NCBI RefSeq assembly: GCF_900465345.1
Contig: NZ_UEGO01000002.1
Span: 33,516 to 97,515 of the forward strand
Reading direction: 5' to 3'
Length of the DNA stretch: 64,000 nt
DNA from: Asaia bogorensis
Lineage (GTDB): Bacteria > Pseudomonadota > Alphaproteobacteria > Acetobacterales > Acetobacteraceae
This document shows, piece after piece, positions 36,903 to 45,926 of this stretch (position 1 is its first letter; every line of letters starts with the position of its first letter). The notes beneath the pieces are model-generated. The model was not told where the DNA came from, searched no databases, and worked only from the letters and a program-made list of their open reading frames with translations. The position numbers were made by a program, and so were the translations under genes.

Positions 36903-39038
36903 ATGAGGCGTGTCTTTTTGAGCGTGAGTGTCGTGATCATGACGCTGCTCGTCAGCATGTCCGAGGGATTCGCTCAGGCACCGGGTGAGTCTCCCGCCGT
37001 TCCGGCCATGTCCAGCGGCACTATGACGGGGCCTACGACAGGCAGCCCGCCACCTTCGCTGGCGCTGCGGCGGGATCAGCCGGAAGACGATGGGCCGATG
37101 GCAGCGCCCCGGGATGCCGGTCATGGCGCCGAGTCGTCCGGCGGAATGGAGACGACCACCGCTCGACCCGACTCAAGTATGTCCGACATGGACGGCATGA
37201 TGTCGATGGGTGGTGACGAGCATGCAAGCCATCACCCTGGCATGGGCGCGGCGGGGAACCCCGGTGCGCCACCATCCGGGCCGGCGGTGCAGGGCGATAT
37301 GATGAGCCGCATGCTGCCTCAGGCTGGGCAGGCATTGAGTGCGGTTCCCGGAGCAGACAAGGCCGACGCGGGTTGTTGCGGAGCGCGCGGTCGCACGCCG
37401 CTTTATACTTTCATGATGACGCATCCGAAGCTGACCGACGCCGAACGTCAGATGCTGGCCGATATTGCGGCACAGAGGCTTCAGGACGGTCTTCGCGAAG
37501 TCGGCGCCGCATCGGTCGATGCCGCTCAGTCCCTGTCGTGGGAGACGATGCGTCGATCCAGCCAGCATCTCCATGAAGGCGTTGCGTTGCTCGATAGCGG
37601 AATGGCCGCGCGCGCGGCCGCGACCGGCCTCGTGAATCCTCAAATGGTGGCATTCAACTGGTTCACGGCACAGATGGGTCTGCCGACAGTCGCGGCGAGC
37701 CAGCAGAACGGCCTGTTTTTCGGATTGACGCCGGCCCACCTGGTGTTCATGACGATCCTGATCCTGGTATCGATCGCTCTGCTGATCTTGCAGGTCCTGC
37801 GGTTGCATCGCGTGCAAGAGATTCTCAGGACCACCACGGCATTCGCACCGAAACCAACGGTCCCGCCCACGCCACCATCGTCGACCGGCGGCGGTCCAAC
37901 ACCTCCTGTTCCGCCGCCTCCCCCTGTACCGGGACCAGGCGGTGGAACGGCCACTCCGATCGTCGGCGCACCTCGACACGGCCTCTGGCGTGGCGGTCTG
38001 AAAGTGGCCCGGATCATTCGGGAGACACCGGCGATCGTGACGTTCTATCTAGTTCCGGCCGATGGGGGGCGGATTCCCTTTGACTTCAAACCCGGCCAGT
38101 TCGTGCAACTCACCATCGAGCCGACGTCTGGCAAGCCCGCGAGCCGGTCCTATACGATCGCATCGTCGCCGGGGCAGGTCGAACATCTCGAACTAACGAT
38201 CAAACGCGAGGAACATGGGTTGGTCTCGCGCTACCTGCACGACACGGTCAAAGAGGGTGATCTTTTAAAGATCGCGGGTCCATCGGGTATGTTCACCTTT
38301 ACGGGTGACGAGGCAGACTCGATCGTCCTGCTGTCCGGCGGCGTAGGCATCACACCGATGATGGCGGTCCTGAGATACCTGACCGATATCGTCTGGCCTG
38401 GCGAGATCTACTTCGTCTATTCCGCTCATGCCAGCATCGACTATGTGTTTCGCCAGGAAATCGAGTGGCTGGAACGTCGCAATGACAAACTGCACGTTAT
38501 TGCCACCATGCGGCGGTCGCCGGGGACAGAGTGGTCGGGGCCGGAAGGGCGCATCACGAAGGAACTGCTTCAGCAATCGGTGCCAGATCTCACAAACCGG
38601 CGTATCCATGTCTGCGGCCCACCCGGGATGATGGCAAGCATGAGAGCGTTATTGACGGATCTCGCTGTGCCGGAAGCCAATGTTCATAGCGAGGCATTCG
38701 GACCAGCCGCGATGAAGGCCGAACCTGCGGTCGGGCCTGTGGCGGCCCCCTCATCCCCGGCCGTTACGCCTGCCGCAACGACCATTACGTTTTCCACTTC
38801 AGGGAAATCGGCTCCGTTGCAACTGGATGAAACGGTTCTCGACGCGGCTGATGCGGCAGGTGTCAATATTCCATCCTCCTGTCGATCCGGTATCTGCGGC
38901 ATGTGTACGACTCACCTGCAGCAAGGTGAGGTGACGATGGCGGTCGAGGATGGGCTCGATCCGGCTGACAAGGCCAAGGGTTTCATCCTGGCCTGTCAGG
39001 CGAAGACCACGGGTGGTCCGCTGGTCGTGGAGGCGTGA
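36903..39038 (+). CDS. Membrane-anchored flavo/2Fe-2S NAD(P)H oxidoreductase with periplasmic domain
   Basis: 711 residues with an unusual layout. A signal peptide (1-25) is followed by a Met/His-rich, low-complexity periplasmic stretch, CCGARGRTPLYTFMMTHPKLTDAERQ (158-183) and a helical domain. One membrane helix follows (about 275-298, THLVFMTILILVSIALLILQVL-like) with positive RLHR after it, placing the rest in the cytosol. A Pro/Gly linker (317-350) leads to an FNR-type FAD domain (RSYT at 415-418), an NAD(P) domain (GGVGITP 479-485, CGPPGM 571-576), and a plant-type 2Fe-2S ferredoxin domain (Cys660, 665, 668, 698). It is predicted to oxidise NAD(P)H in the cytosol and feed the next gene product. 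It follows an FNR box and a CsoR operator. Confidence 0.82.
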   Translation: MRRVFLSVSVVIMTLLVSMSEGFAQAPGESPAVPAMSSGTMTGPTTGSPPPSLALRRDQPEDDGPMAAPRDAGHGAESSGGMETTTARPDSSMSDMDGMMSMGGDEHASHHPGMGAAGNPGAPPSGPAVQGDMMSRMLPQAGQALSAVPGADKADAGCCGARGRTPLYTFMMTHPKLTDAERQMLADIAAQRLQDGLREVGAASVDAAQSLSWETMRRSSQHLHEGVALLDSGMAARAAATGLVNPQMVAFNWFTAQMGLPTVAASQQNGLFFGLTPAHLVFMTILILVSIALLILQVLRLHRVQEILRTTTAFAPKPTVPPTPPSSTGGGPTPPVPPPPPVPGPGGGTATPIVGAPRHGLWRGGLKVARIIRETPAIVTFYLVPADGGRIPFDFKPGQFVQLTIEPTSGKPASRSYTIASSPGQVEHLELTIKREEHGLVSRYLHDTVKEGDLLKIAGPSGMFTFTGDEADSIVLLSGGVGITPMMAVLRYLTDIVWPGEIYFVYSAHASIDYVFRQEIEWLERRNDKLHVIATMRRSPGTEWSGPEGRITKELLQQSVPDLTNRRIHVCGPPGMMASMRALLTDLAVPEANVHSEAFGPAAMKAEPAVGPVAAPSSPAVTPAATTITFSTSGKSAPLQLDETVLDAADAAGVNIPSSCRSGICGMCTTHLQQGEVTMAVEDGLDPADKAKGFILACQAKTTGGPLVVEA

Positions 39039-39766
39039 TGCAGGAGCGCAGCGAAATCATTGTCGGCGCCCTGGTCGTCCTGCTGGTGCTGTTCCCGCTG
39101 GGCTTTCTGGTGCATGTCGCGCCACGCTTTCCTGGGAGTCTGGCTGGCAGCCTGATTGGCATTTGCGCCGCCATCCTGATGCTGGTGCCGCTGATTTACG
39201 TAGCGGGCAAACGCATTCCCGTCGTGCATCGTTATTTCGCGCCGCGTGTCGAGAGCCGAACCCTTCTGTCGGTGCATATCTATGCTGGCGTCCTTGCACC
39301 CATTTTGGGCCTGATCCACGCCGCCCATAAATTCGATAGCCCGATGGGGATCTCGCTAACCGGCATCATGCTCGTCCTCGCTATTAGTGGCTATGTCGGG
39401 CGCTACATGTTGATCCAGATCGGGCGCGGATTGCGCGGTCGCACCCAGGAACTGGCCCAACTGCGCACGTCTCTGGCAGATGCCGGGGTGGCGCATCTGA
39501 TGCCCGAGACGCCGGATGTGCCCCATAATATCGTCCAGCGCCTTTTTCTGACCTCGGCCTATCCCGGTACGCGGGGTACATCGGATCGCGAGGCCACGAT
39601 TGCCTCGGCGCTGGCCGATGTTGAGTATGCGGTCAGGTCGGAGAGGGTGGCGAACGCACTGTTCGGGCGTTGGCGCAAGATTCACGTCATCCTTGTGGTC
39701 ATCCTCTATTTTCTGCTGATTCTGCATATCTGGTCAGGCCTGTATTACGGGCTGAGGTGGCTATGA
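39038..39766 (+). CDS. Predicted di-heme b transmembrane electron carrier
   Basis: 242 residues, about five membrane helices. Two helices each carry His pairs exactly 13 residues apart: His80/His94 (SVHIYAGVLAPILGLIHAAH) and His216/His230 (KIHVILVVILYFLLILHIW). The HX13H pair is the hallmark of transmembrane two-heme-b carriers such as ferric reductases and NADPH oxidases. It lacks its own flavin domain, which the upstream gene supplies. ATG 39038 overlaps the previous stop by one base (GTG 39035 is possible), and its stop overlaps the heptaheme gene start. Confidence 0.75.
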   Translation: MQERSEIIVGALVVLLVLFPLGFLVHVAPRFPGSLAGSLIGICAAILMLVPLIYVAGKRIPVVHRYFAPRVESRTLLSVHIYAGVLAPILGLIHAAHKFDSPMGISLTGIMLVLAISGYVGRYMLIQIGRGLRGRTQELAQLRTSLADAGVAHLMPETPDVPHNIVQRLFLTSAYPGTRGTSDREATIASALADVEYAVRSERVANALFGRWRKIHVILVVILYFLLILHIWSGLYYGLRWL

Positions 39767-40545
39767 AGCCCGCTGTCATACTCTATACGGTCTTTGCGCT
39801 TGCGGCTCTGATCGTCGGACTGGTTGTGCCCCTTGCCGTGCATCGTTCCGGCAGTAACGCAGTTCCTGGTTGGGAAGGGTTGGTGAATCCCGGACCGATC
39901 TCGAAAGCGCACCAGTTTATCGCGGGCCAGTGCGAGACATGTCACAGGCCTTTCACAGGTGTGGTGACCAATAACTGCGTGACCTGTCATTCTCTGGCGT
40001 CGTTCGCCGACAAGCAATCCACCCGGTTTCATGTCGCGGCGACGCAATGTACGTCCTGTCATGTGGAGCACGGTGAGCGGCCACATATGACCGTGATGGA
40101 TCATAGTGCATTGACGAGGGCGGATTTCTGGTCAGACACCGTTGCGCAACTTCGCTCGGCCGGGCTGGTTGGAGCGTCGCCGATTCCGGGAAGCGCTGCG
40201 GCTATTCCGACTGATCATCGACTTGACCGTGATGCCGTTCTCCATCTGAATTGCGCAAGCTGTCACTCCAACGTGGATCCTCATCGCGCCCGCTTTGGTC
40301 CTGATTGCGCGAGTTGTCACTCCACCAAGACATGGCTGATCGCCGCGTTCGAACATCCCGCCGATCAGATATCGACGGATTGCAACGCCTGTCACAAGGC
40401 GCCGCCCAGCCATTACATGATGCATTTCAAAATGATTTCGCAGCACGTCGCGCATCAGGATGCCCCGGTGGAGCATTGCTATGCCTGCCATACCACCGAT
40501 GCATGGAACAATATTCGAGGGTATGGATGGTATAAGCACCATTAA
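39763..40545 (+). CDS. Heptaheme periplasmic cytochrome c (cytochrome c3-like)
   Basis: 260 residues with an N-terminal membrane anchor (VILYTVFALAALIVGLVVPLAVH) and seven CXXCH heme sites at Cys57, 72, 96, 164, 182, 207 and 239. Additional His residues could serve as distal ligands. Only the anchor is hydrophobic, so the hemes lie in the periplasm. It overlaps the heme-b protein gene by four bases (ATGA) and is the predicted exit of the electron conduit. The final acceptor is unknown. Confidence 0.88.
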   Translation: MKPAVILYTVFALAALIVGLVVPLAVHRSGSNAVPGWEGLVNPGPISKAHQFIAGQCETCHRPFTGVVTNNCVTCHSLASFADKQSTRFHVAATQCTSCHVEHGERPHMTVMDHSALTRADFWSDTVAQLRSAGLVGASPIPGSAAAIPTDHRLDRDAVLHLNCASCHSNVDPHRARFGPDCASCHSTKTWLIAAFEHPADQISTDCNACHKAPPSHYMMHFKMISQHVAHQDAPVEHCYACHTTDAWNNIRGYGWYKHH

Positions 40546-40762
40546 ATCTTACGAAATTTGCGTCAGAATATCGCCATTTAACGCGCGTGTGTGATGATGA
40601 AATCACTAGAAGCGGCGACATTGCCCAAAAAAGATATTGTAAATCAGAAAATATATCGAACGTTACGTATGATTATTTCGCACGTCGTAAACCTTTGAAG
40701 AAAGCAGTTGGCTTACTCTGGCCCGAATAGGGTTATTTCCAGGTTACGGCTAGATAGAAAAA

Positions 40763-40790
40763 TTGACATTTCTTCAAAAAAATCTATAAT
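40763..40790 (+). promoter_or_regulatory. Consensus sigma-70 promoter
   Basis: TTGACA (40763-40768), a 16-base spacer, then TATAAT (40785-40790). Both hexamers are perfect. It lies 70 bases before a small lipoprotein gene. The surrounding 300 bases are AT-rich and carry no other gene. Confidence 0.8.
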
Positions 40791-40859
40791 TATTAGGACA
40801 CTCCTAGAAGGGTTCAGGCTTTACTATATGCTTACCATTGATGATGGCGGAGGAACGTT

Positions 40860-41117
40860 ATGATCGCATACTTGAGGAATTCGTTTAAAATAACGACGTG
40901 TATCTCTTTGATCGCTTTGCTTTCTGCATGTGGCACGACGACAGATCGTCGACTCACTGAGGACGAACAAAGTTGCCGGAGCATGGGGCATACTCCGGGA
41001 ACGGCTGAGTTCAAGAACTGTCTGGCGGATTTAAATGCCAGAAGGTGTGCCACTTCCCGGCAAAAGGGGTGGGGCGAACATCACGATGCATCGCTGGACT
41101 GCACAAGATTGCCCTGA
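40860..41117 (+). CDS. Small Cys-containing lipoprotein, function unknown
   Basis: 85 residues. It has a lipoprotein signal (FKITTCISLIALLSAC, acylated Cys) and a mature part with four Cys (SCRSMGHTPGTAEFKNC...RRCATSRQKG...LDCTRLP) that may form two disulfides. ATG has GGAGGA upstream, and a consensus promoter precedes it. It is AT-richer than its neighbours and isolated. Confidence 0.7.
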   Translation: MIAYLRNSFKITTCISLIALLSACGTTTDRRLTEDEQSCRSMGHTPGTAEFKNCLADLNARRCATSRQKGWGEHHDASLDCTRLP

Positions 41118-41542
41118 ATACGCCGTTTATTATGTTGTGAAACATCGTTTGTGTATATCATTATATAATTAATAGGTGTCATGATGTCGCGATCCGGCTT
41201 GAGTCAGAAGCGCCGAATGGTGAGGCGTCGTTTTTGTTTGAGACATTCGGTAGCTTTTTCTGTGGATTACGGGTGGTCTAACATATTCTGTCGACGGTGC
41301 GGTTCATGTTGGTGTTCTGACTCGGATACAGATCGGACATCGCATCTTTTGTGATGTATACTGCGAGTACACATGTCCAGTTTCGGGGAGCAGATAACAC
41401 AGGCTGGACGACCGACAAGAGGACGGTTAGCGACTTAATCGGCCTCGGGTTTTTCATGAAAAGTCAGAGGGTGGGAGTGATTTCATGACGGATTCAGGGG
41501 TGGGAGAGAGGCTTCCGCCCGTCCGTCACGGAGTGTTCCGCC
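41118..41542 (+). other. Intergenic region before the ParB-like gene
   Basis: About 425 bases. A 57-codon open frame from ATG 41180 (MMSRSGLSQKRRMVRR..., with CRRCGSCWC) is possible but has no ribosome-binding site. Otherwise it appears non-coding and probably holds the promoter of the plasmid-type gene block. Confidence 0.35.
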
Positions 41543-43597
41543 ATGGCGAGCGCCATCCAGAAAATCGCTCTCAATGCGTCCCGTGATATCCCTTTCAACA
41601 AACTGGTGCTGTCGCAGTCCAATGTGCGGCGTGTGAAGGCCGGCCTGTCGATCGAGGAACTGGCCCGCGACATCGAACGTCGCGGGCTGCTCCAGAGCCT
41701 CAACGTACGCCCTGTTCTGAACGATGATGGGACGGAGACAGGTTCCTACGAGGTGCCGGCTGGCGGCCGTCGCTTCCGCGCGCTCGAACTGCTGGTCAAG
41801 CAGAAGAAACTGGCCAAGACTGCCCCGGTGCCCTGTGTCGTGCGCGAGGCCGGATCGGCCATTCTCGCCGAGGATGATTCCCTGGCCGAGAACGTGCAGC
41901 GCGTGGCGCTGCATCCGCTGGACCAGTTTCGTGCCTTTCGGGACATGCTGGAGAAGGGCATGTCCGAGGACGAGATCGCCGCCGCGTTCTTCGTCGTGCC
42001 CACCGTGGTCAAACAGCGCCTGCGCCTGATGACCGTGTCCGACAAACTGCTCGAGATTTACGAGCAGGACGGCATGAAGCTCGATCAGCTCATGGCGTTT
42101 TCCATCAGTGATGACCATGCCCGTCAGGAGCAGGTCTGGGAGATTATCGCCCAGAGCCATAACCGCGAGCCCTATCTGATCCGCCGCATGCTGACGGAAA
42201 AAACCGTGCGCGCATCGGATCGCCGCGTGCGCTTCGTCGGGCTGGATGCCTATCTCGCTGCCGGTGGCCATGTCATGCGTGACCTGTTCGAGGCCGATGA
42301 CGGCGGCTGGCTGCAGGATCCGACCCTCCTCGACCGGCTGGTGATGGACAAATTGGCTGGGGCGGCCGATGACATCCGCGCCGAAGGCTGGAAGTGGGTC
42401 GAGACGGCGCTGTCCTTCCCGTGGGGACACACGCGGGGCTTCGCGAGGATTGAAGGCTCGCCGGTTGTGCTCTCGGAAGAAGAAGCCGCCCGTCTAACCG
42501 CTCTGCACAGCGAGCAGGAAGCCATCGAGGCGGAATACGCACAGGCCGATGAGTTCCCCGACGACGTCGATACCCGGCTGGGGGAGATCGAACAGGCTAT
42601 TGAGGCGCTGGAAGAACGCCCTGTGTCCTTCGATCCGGCGGAGGTGGTCCGGGCAGGGGCCTTTATCAGCCTGGATACTGATGCCACGCTGCTGGTCGAA
42701 CGGGGCTTCGTCCGCCCTGAAGATGTGCCGGCGGAGCCCGAGGACGGCCCGGATACACCCGAGGGTGATGATGACGCGGTCGTCCATCACGGCGCGGGTG
42801 ATGACGTCGAAGGAACTGGGACGGAAGGCGCCCCCGGCACCGAGCCCGAAGAGGAAGATGGGCTGAAGCCGCTGCCCGACCGCCTGCTGACAGAGTTGAC
42901 GGCCTGGCGCACGCTGGCCCTGCGTGACGCGTTCGCCGGCAATCCGCACATCGCGTTGACCGAACTGCTCCACACGCTGGTGCGCGATCTCTACTGGCAG
43001 GTGTCGGGCGCGGATTGCCTGGAAGCCTATGTCCGGGAAATCCCGCTGCGGGTGCATTCGCCAGACATGCCGGGCAGTGTTCCCGCTCATGAACTTCGCC
43101 AGCGCAACGAGGGCTGGAAGCATGATCTTCCCGATGACGAGGATGCACTCTGGCAGTGGCTCGACGGGTTGGATGATACCAGTCGCCTGGCCCTACTGGC
43201 GCATTGCCTGTCTTTTGGCGTCAACGCGCTGCATGAATCGTCCCATGGTCCGTCTCTGGCACGTAGCGTCAGGGAGCGCCTGGCGCGAGCCGGCCGGCTG
43301 GCGACAGTGCTCCAACTCAATCCGGCCGAAGCGGGATGGCAGCCGACGGTGGAGAACTATCTCGGCCGTGTCACCAAGGCGCGTATCCTCGAAGCCGTAC
43401 GCGAAGCACGCGGCGATGAGGCAGCGGCCCGCATTGCGCATCTCAAGAAAATGGACATGGCCAGTGAGGCCGAGCAGTTGCTGGACGGCTCCGGCTGGCT
43501 GCCCGAAGCATTGCGAACTGCTGGTTTGACCGACGGTCATCAGAAACAGGTCGCTGTTATCCCCATCGAAACCGCCACGAATATCGCGGCCGAATGA
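41543..43597 (+). CDS. Large ParB/RepB/Spo0J-family protein
   Basis: 684 residues. The N-terminal ParB/sulfiredoxin-like domain has SQSNVRRVKAGLSIEELARDIERRGLLQSLNVRPV, YEVPAGGRRFRALELL and DSLAENVQRVALHPLDQFRAF, with an HTH (EDEIAAAFFVVPTVVKQRLRL). A long acidic linker (about 400-455) and a helical C-terminal domain of unknown function follow. It is much longer than chromosomal ParB (about 300). It is typical of alphaproteobacterial plasmids/ICEs, where the role may be DNA binding or nuclease-like rather than segregation. No parA is adjacent. Confidence 0.85.
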   Translation: MASAIQKIALNASRDIPFNKLVLSQSNVRRVKAGLSIEELARDIERRGLLQSLNVRPVLNDDGTETGSYEVPAGGRRFRALELLVKQKKLAKTAPVPCVVREAGSAILAEDDSLAENVQRVALHPLDQFRAFRDMLEKGMSEDEIAAAFFVVPTVVKQRLRLMTVSDKLLEIYEQDGMKLDQLMAFSISDDHARQEQVWEIIAQSHNREPYLIRRMLTEKTVRASDRRVRFVGLDAYLAAGGHVMRDLFEADDGGWLQDPTLLDRLVMDKLAGAADDIRAEGWKWVETALSFPWGHTRGFARIEGSPVVLSEEEAARLTALHSEQEAIEAEYAQADEFPDDVDTRLGEIEQAIEALEERPVSFDPAEVVRAGAFISLDTDATLLVERGFVRPEDVPAEPEDGPDTPEGDDDAVVHHGAGDDVEGTGTEGAPGTEPEEEDGLKPLPDRLLTELTAWRTLALRDAFAGNPHIALTELLHTLVRDLYWQVSGADCLEAYVREIPLRVHSPDMPGSVPAHELRQRNEGWKHDLPDDEDALWQWLDGLDDTSRLALLAHCLSFGVNALHESSHGPSLARSVRERLARAGRLATVLQLNPAEAGWQPTVENYLGRVTKARILEAVREARGDEAAARIAHLKKMDMASEAEQLLDGSGWLPEALRTAGLTDGHQKQVAVIPIETATNIAAE

Positions 43598-43681
43598 CGG
43601 GCGCCTCGTAATTCATGACTCCGAACCTAACCGGCCCTGGCTTCGGTCAGGGCCGTCCTGCTGATCCAGGGGAAACAGGAC

Positions 43682-44179
43682 ATGACCAATCCAGGAAATA
43701 CGCCTGAACGGGCCGATACCTTCACCGCCTTTTCCGAGCATTATGAGGCCTATCGGAAACGGCAACAGGAATTTGGAGCAGTCAATCGCAAAGCACTGTT
43801 TGATTGCCTTGATGCTGCTGGGATCGAAACAGCGGTGGTCACCTTCGATGGTTGCGGAGATAGCGGCCAGATCGAAGATATGGCGGTCACTCCGGAAACC
43901 GATAATACGGTTCTGGAAAACTGCATGCCTTACATCTCTGTCGACTGGCAATGTGCCACGTCGAAAACTGATGATTGCAGCGTCAAGGATGTCATTGAGA
44001 ACGTCTGCTACGACCTGCTTTCCGAAGCGCACGGTGGTTGGGAAAACAATGATGGTGCGTATGGCGAGTTTACCTTTGACGTCGCGGGACGGTCCATCGC
44101 CCTGGAGTATAACGAGCGTTACACCGCCGTCGAAAACTACGGCCATGAATGGACGGAGGAAGGGCACCATGGCGCATAG
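43682..44179 (+). CDS. DUF6878-like plasmid protein
   Basis: 165 residues, acidic and soluble: FDCLDAAGIETAVVTFDGCGDSGQIEDM and HGGWENNDGAYGEFTFDVAGRSIALEYNERYTAVE. I associate this pattern with DUF6878; the function is unknown. It overlaps the next gene by 11 bases. It is part of a conserved-looking plasmid block. Confidence 0.65.
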   Translation: MTNPGNTPERADTFTAFSEHYEAYRKRQQEFGAVNRKALFDCLDAAGIETAVVTFDGCGDSGQIEDMAVTPETDNTVLENCMPYISVDWQCATSKTDDCSVKDVIENVCYDLLSEAHGGWENNDGAYGEFTFDVAGRSIALEYNERYTAVENYGHEWTEEGHHGA

Positions 44180-44531
44180 TTATCATCATGCCCTCTCCTC
44201 TGTGCGGAAATGGGGCGGTACGGTAGAGGATTACCTGCCGTTGCATACATGGTTCGATGAATCGAAACTGATCACGGCGGACTTCCGGCACCGGGCGCTG
44301 CGACACCATGCGGAAGGCATCTTCCTTGCCGAAAAACTGTTCGGTGTCACACTCACGCTTTCGACCGGGCGGGCAGTGCCGACCCGGCTGATCGGCGAAC
44401 AGCACGTCCGGGAAGATTTCGGGTTTATCCCGAGCTTTGCGGACTGGGTGAAGGAAATCCGACCCTGTCCATGGATGGGACGCGCCAGGCCTCTCGATGT
44501 AGAGCATGAAACACCGCACAGTATGAGCTGA
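44169..44531 (+). CDS. DUF6915-like protein
   Basis: 120 residues with ATG 44169 and AGGAAGGG-like ribosome-binding sequence. Histidine-rich N-half: YHHALSSVRKWGGTVEDYLPLHTWFDESKLITADFRHRALRHHAEGIFLAEKLFG, then IGEQHVREDFGFIPSFADWVKEI. The pattern is that of DUF6915, which I associate with plasmid/phage accessory genes. Function unknown. A strong terminator follows. Confidence 0.65.
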   Translation: MAHSYHHALSSVRKWGGTVEDYLPLHTWFDESKLITADFRHRALRHHAEGIFLAEKLFGVTLTLSTGRAVPTRLIGEQHVREDFGFIPSFADWVKEIRPCPWMGRARPLDVEHETPHSMS

Positions 44532-44545
44532 TGCGGGATTTCGAG

Positions 44546-44579
44546 AAAGCGGCTTCCGTTATCCGGAAGCCGCTTTTTT
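44546..44579 (+). terminator. Strong intrinsic terminator
   Basis: AAAGCGGCTTCCG/CGGAAGCCGCTTT with a short loop followed by six T. It ends the ParB - DUF6878 - DUF6915 unit. Confidence 0.9.
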
Positions 44580-44658
44580 CGTGCCGGTCCGGCCGGGAAG
44601 GAGTGAGAGGGCGGCTTCGCCTCTGATGCCGAATATCCGGCAAGAGAGGAGAGTCCCC

Positions 44659-45843
44659 ATGTCCGCTTCCATTCTGTCTTCCGCCCGCACGGGCTTCCGG
44701 ATTGATCCCTCCCGTGGCGAACGCAGCGCCCGCGTATCGTCCGAATGGTTCTCGCGCCCCGATGACGAACGCTATCTGTCGCTGTCCGACCTGCATGCTG
44801 CCACGCTGGCGCGGGCAGACCGGGCCACGGCCCGCACGGTGGAAAGCCGCGCCATCCGCGTCGAGGCCTCGCGCGACAATGTCGAGCGTCTGACCCTGAC
44901 CGTGCCAGGACAGCATGAGCCGATCGCGCCGACGCATTGGTCCTTCGGCCAGATGTGCAGCCTGGTCAGCGCGCCGTCCTCCTATCTGCGCGACCTGCCG
45001 GCACCGCTGGCGGCGATCAATCTCCAGCACGGGCTGCTGTCGCACCGCGCCGAACTGGTGAAAACGCTGGAGACCGAAGACGGACGGGTAGAACTGCGCG
45101 CCGTGACCGGTCCGGATTATGGCCGCATCTGGGATCACGAATTGGTCGGGGCGGTGCGCAAGATCGCGGGTGACGGCACAGGCGATACCAACTGGAAGGT
45201 GCCGGGCGTCATCGACTGGGCCACCATGACCCATAATCCCTACGTCGATATCACCAAGGAAACTACGACGCTGTATGCGTCAGACAGGGACGTGTTCCTG
45301 TTCCTCGTGGATGATACGCATCCCATCGAGGCCGGACGCCTGCCCAATGGCGATCCCGATCTCTATTTCCGGGGTTTCTACGCCTGGAATTCGGAAGTCG
45401 GCAGCAAGAGCCTAGGCATTGCGTCATTCTATCTGCGCGGGGTGTGTCAAAACAGGATGTTGTGGGGCGTGGAAAATTTCGAACAGATCACCATCCGGCA
45501 TAGTAAGTTCGCGGCCTCGCGCTTCGTGCATCAGGCGACACCAGCACTACGGAATTTCGCCACTGCCAGCCCGGCCTCGTTCGTCTCCGGCATTCAGGCC
45601 TCGCGTCGGGCGCTGGTCGCGAAAACAGATGAAGACCGCGAAAGTTTCCTGCGTCGTCGCGGGTTCTCGAAACCGGAAACCGCAAAGATCATCGAAACCG
45701 TGCTGCACGAGGAAGGCCGCAAGCCCGAGAGTGTGTTCGATTTCGTGCAGGGGATTACGGCGCTGGCGCGGACAAAGGCCAACCAGGACACGCGGCTGGA
45801 TCTGGAAGAGAAGGCCCGCAGGCTGATGGAGCGTGCTTCCTGA
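44659..45843 (+). CDS. DUF932 plasmid/phage protein
   Basis: 394 residues. ATG 44659 has AGAGAGGAGAG upstream. The DUF932 region has FGQMCSLVSAPSSYLRDLPAPLAAINLQHGLL, RAVTGPDYGRIWDHELVGAVRKI, LYASDRDVFLFLVDDTHPIEAG and YLRGVCQNRMLWGVENFEQITIRHS. Widely found on plasmids and phages; molecular role unknown. It is bounded by terminators on both sides, so it is its own unit. Confidence 0.85.
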   Translation: MSASILSSARTGFRIDPSRGERSARVSSEWFSRPDDERYLSLSDLHAATLARADRATARTVESRAIRVEASRDNVERLTLTVPGQHEPIAPTHWSFGQMCSLVSAPSSYLRDLPAPLAAINLQHGLLSHRAELVKTLETEDGRVELRAVTGPDYGRIWDHELVGAVRKIAGDGTGDTNWKVPGVIDWATMTHNPYVDITKETTTLYASDRDVFLFLVDDTHPIEAGRLPNGDPDLYFRGFYAWNSEVGSKSLGIASFYLRGVCQNRMLWGVENFEQITIRHSKFAASRFVHQATPALRNFATASPASFVSGIQASRRALVAKTDEDRESFLRRRGFSKPETAKIIETVLHEEGRKPESVFDFVQGITALARTKANQDTRLDLEEKARRLMERAS

Positions 45844-45881
45844 AAGCCGCTTTTCTGTCTTTCCGTAAAGACGTTTTTACG

Positions 45882-45908
45882 AGCCCGGCCACTGCGCCGG
45901 GCTTTTTC
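45882..45908 (+). terminator. Intrinsic terminator after DUF932 gene
   Basis: AGCCCGGC/GCCGGGCT stem with CACTGC loop followed by TTTTT-C. Confidence 0.9.
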
Positions 45909-45926
45909 GTTTCGGGAGTCATTCCG

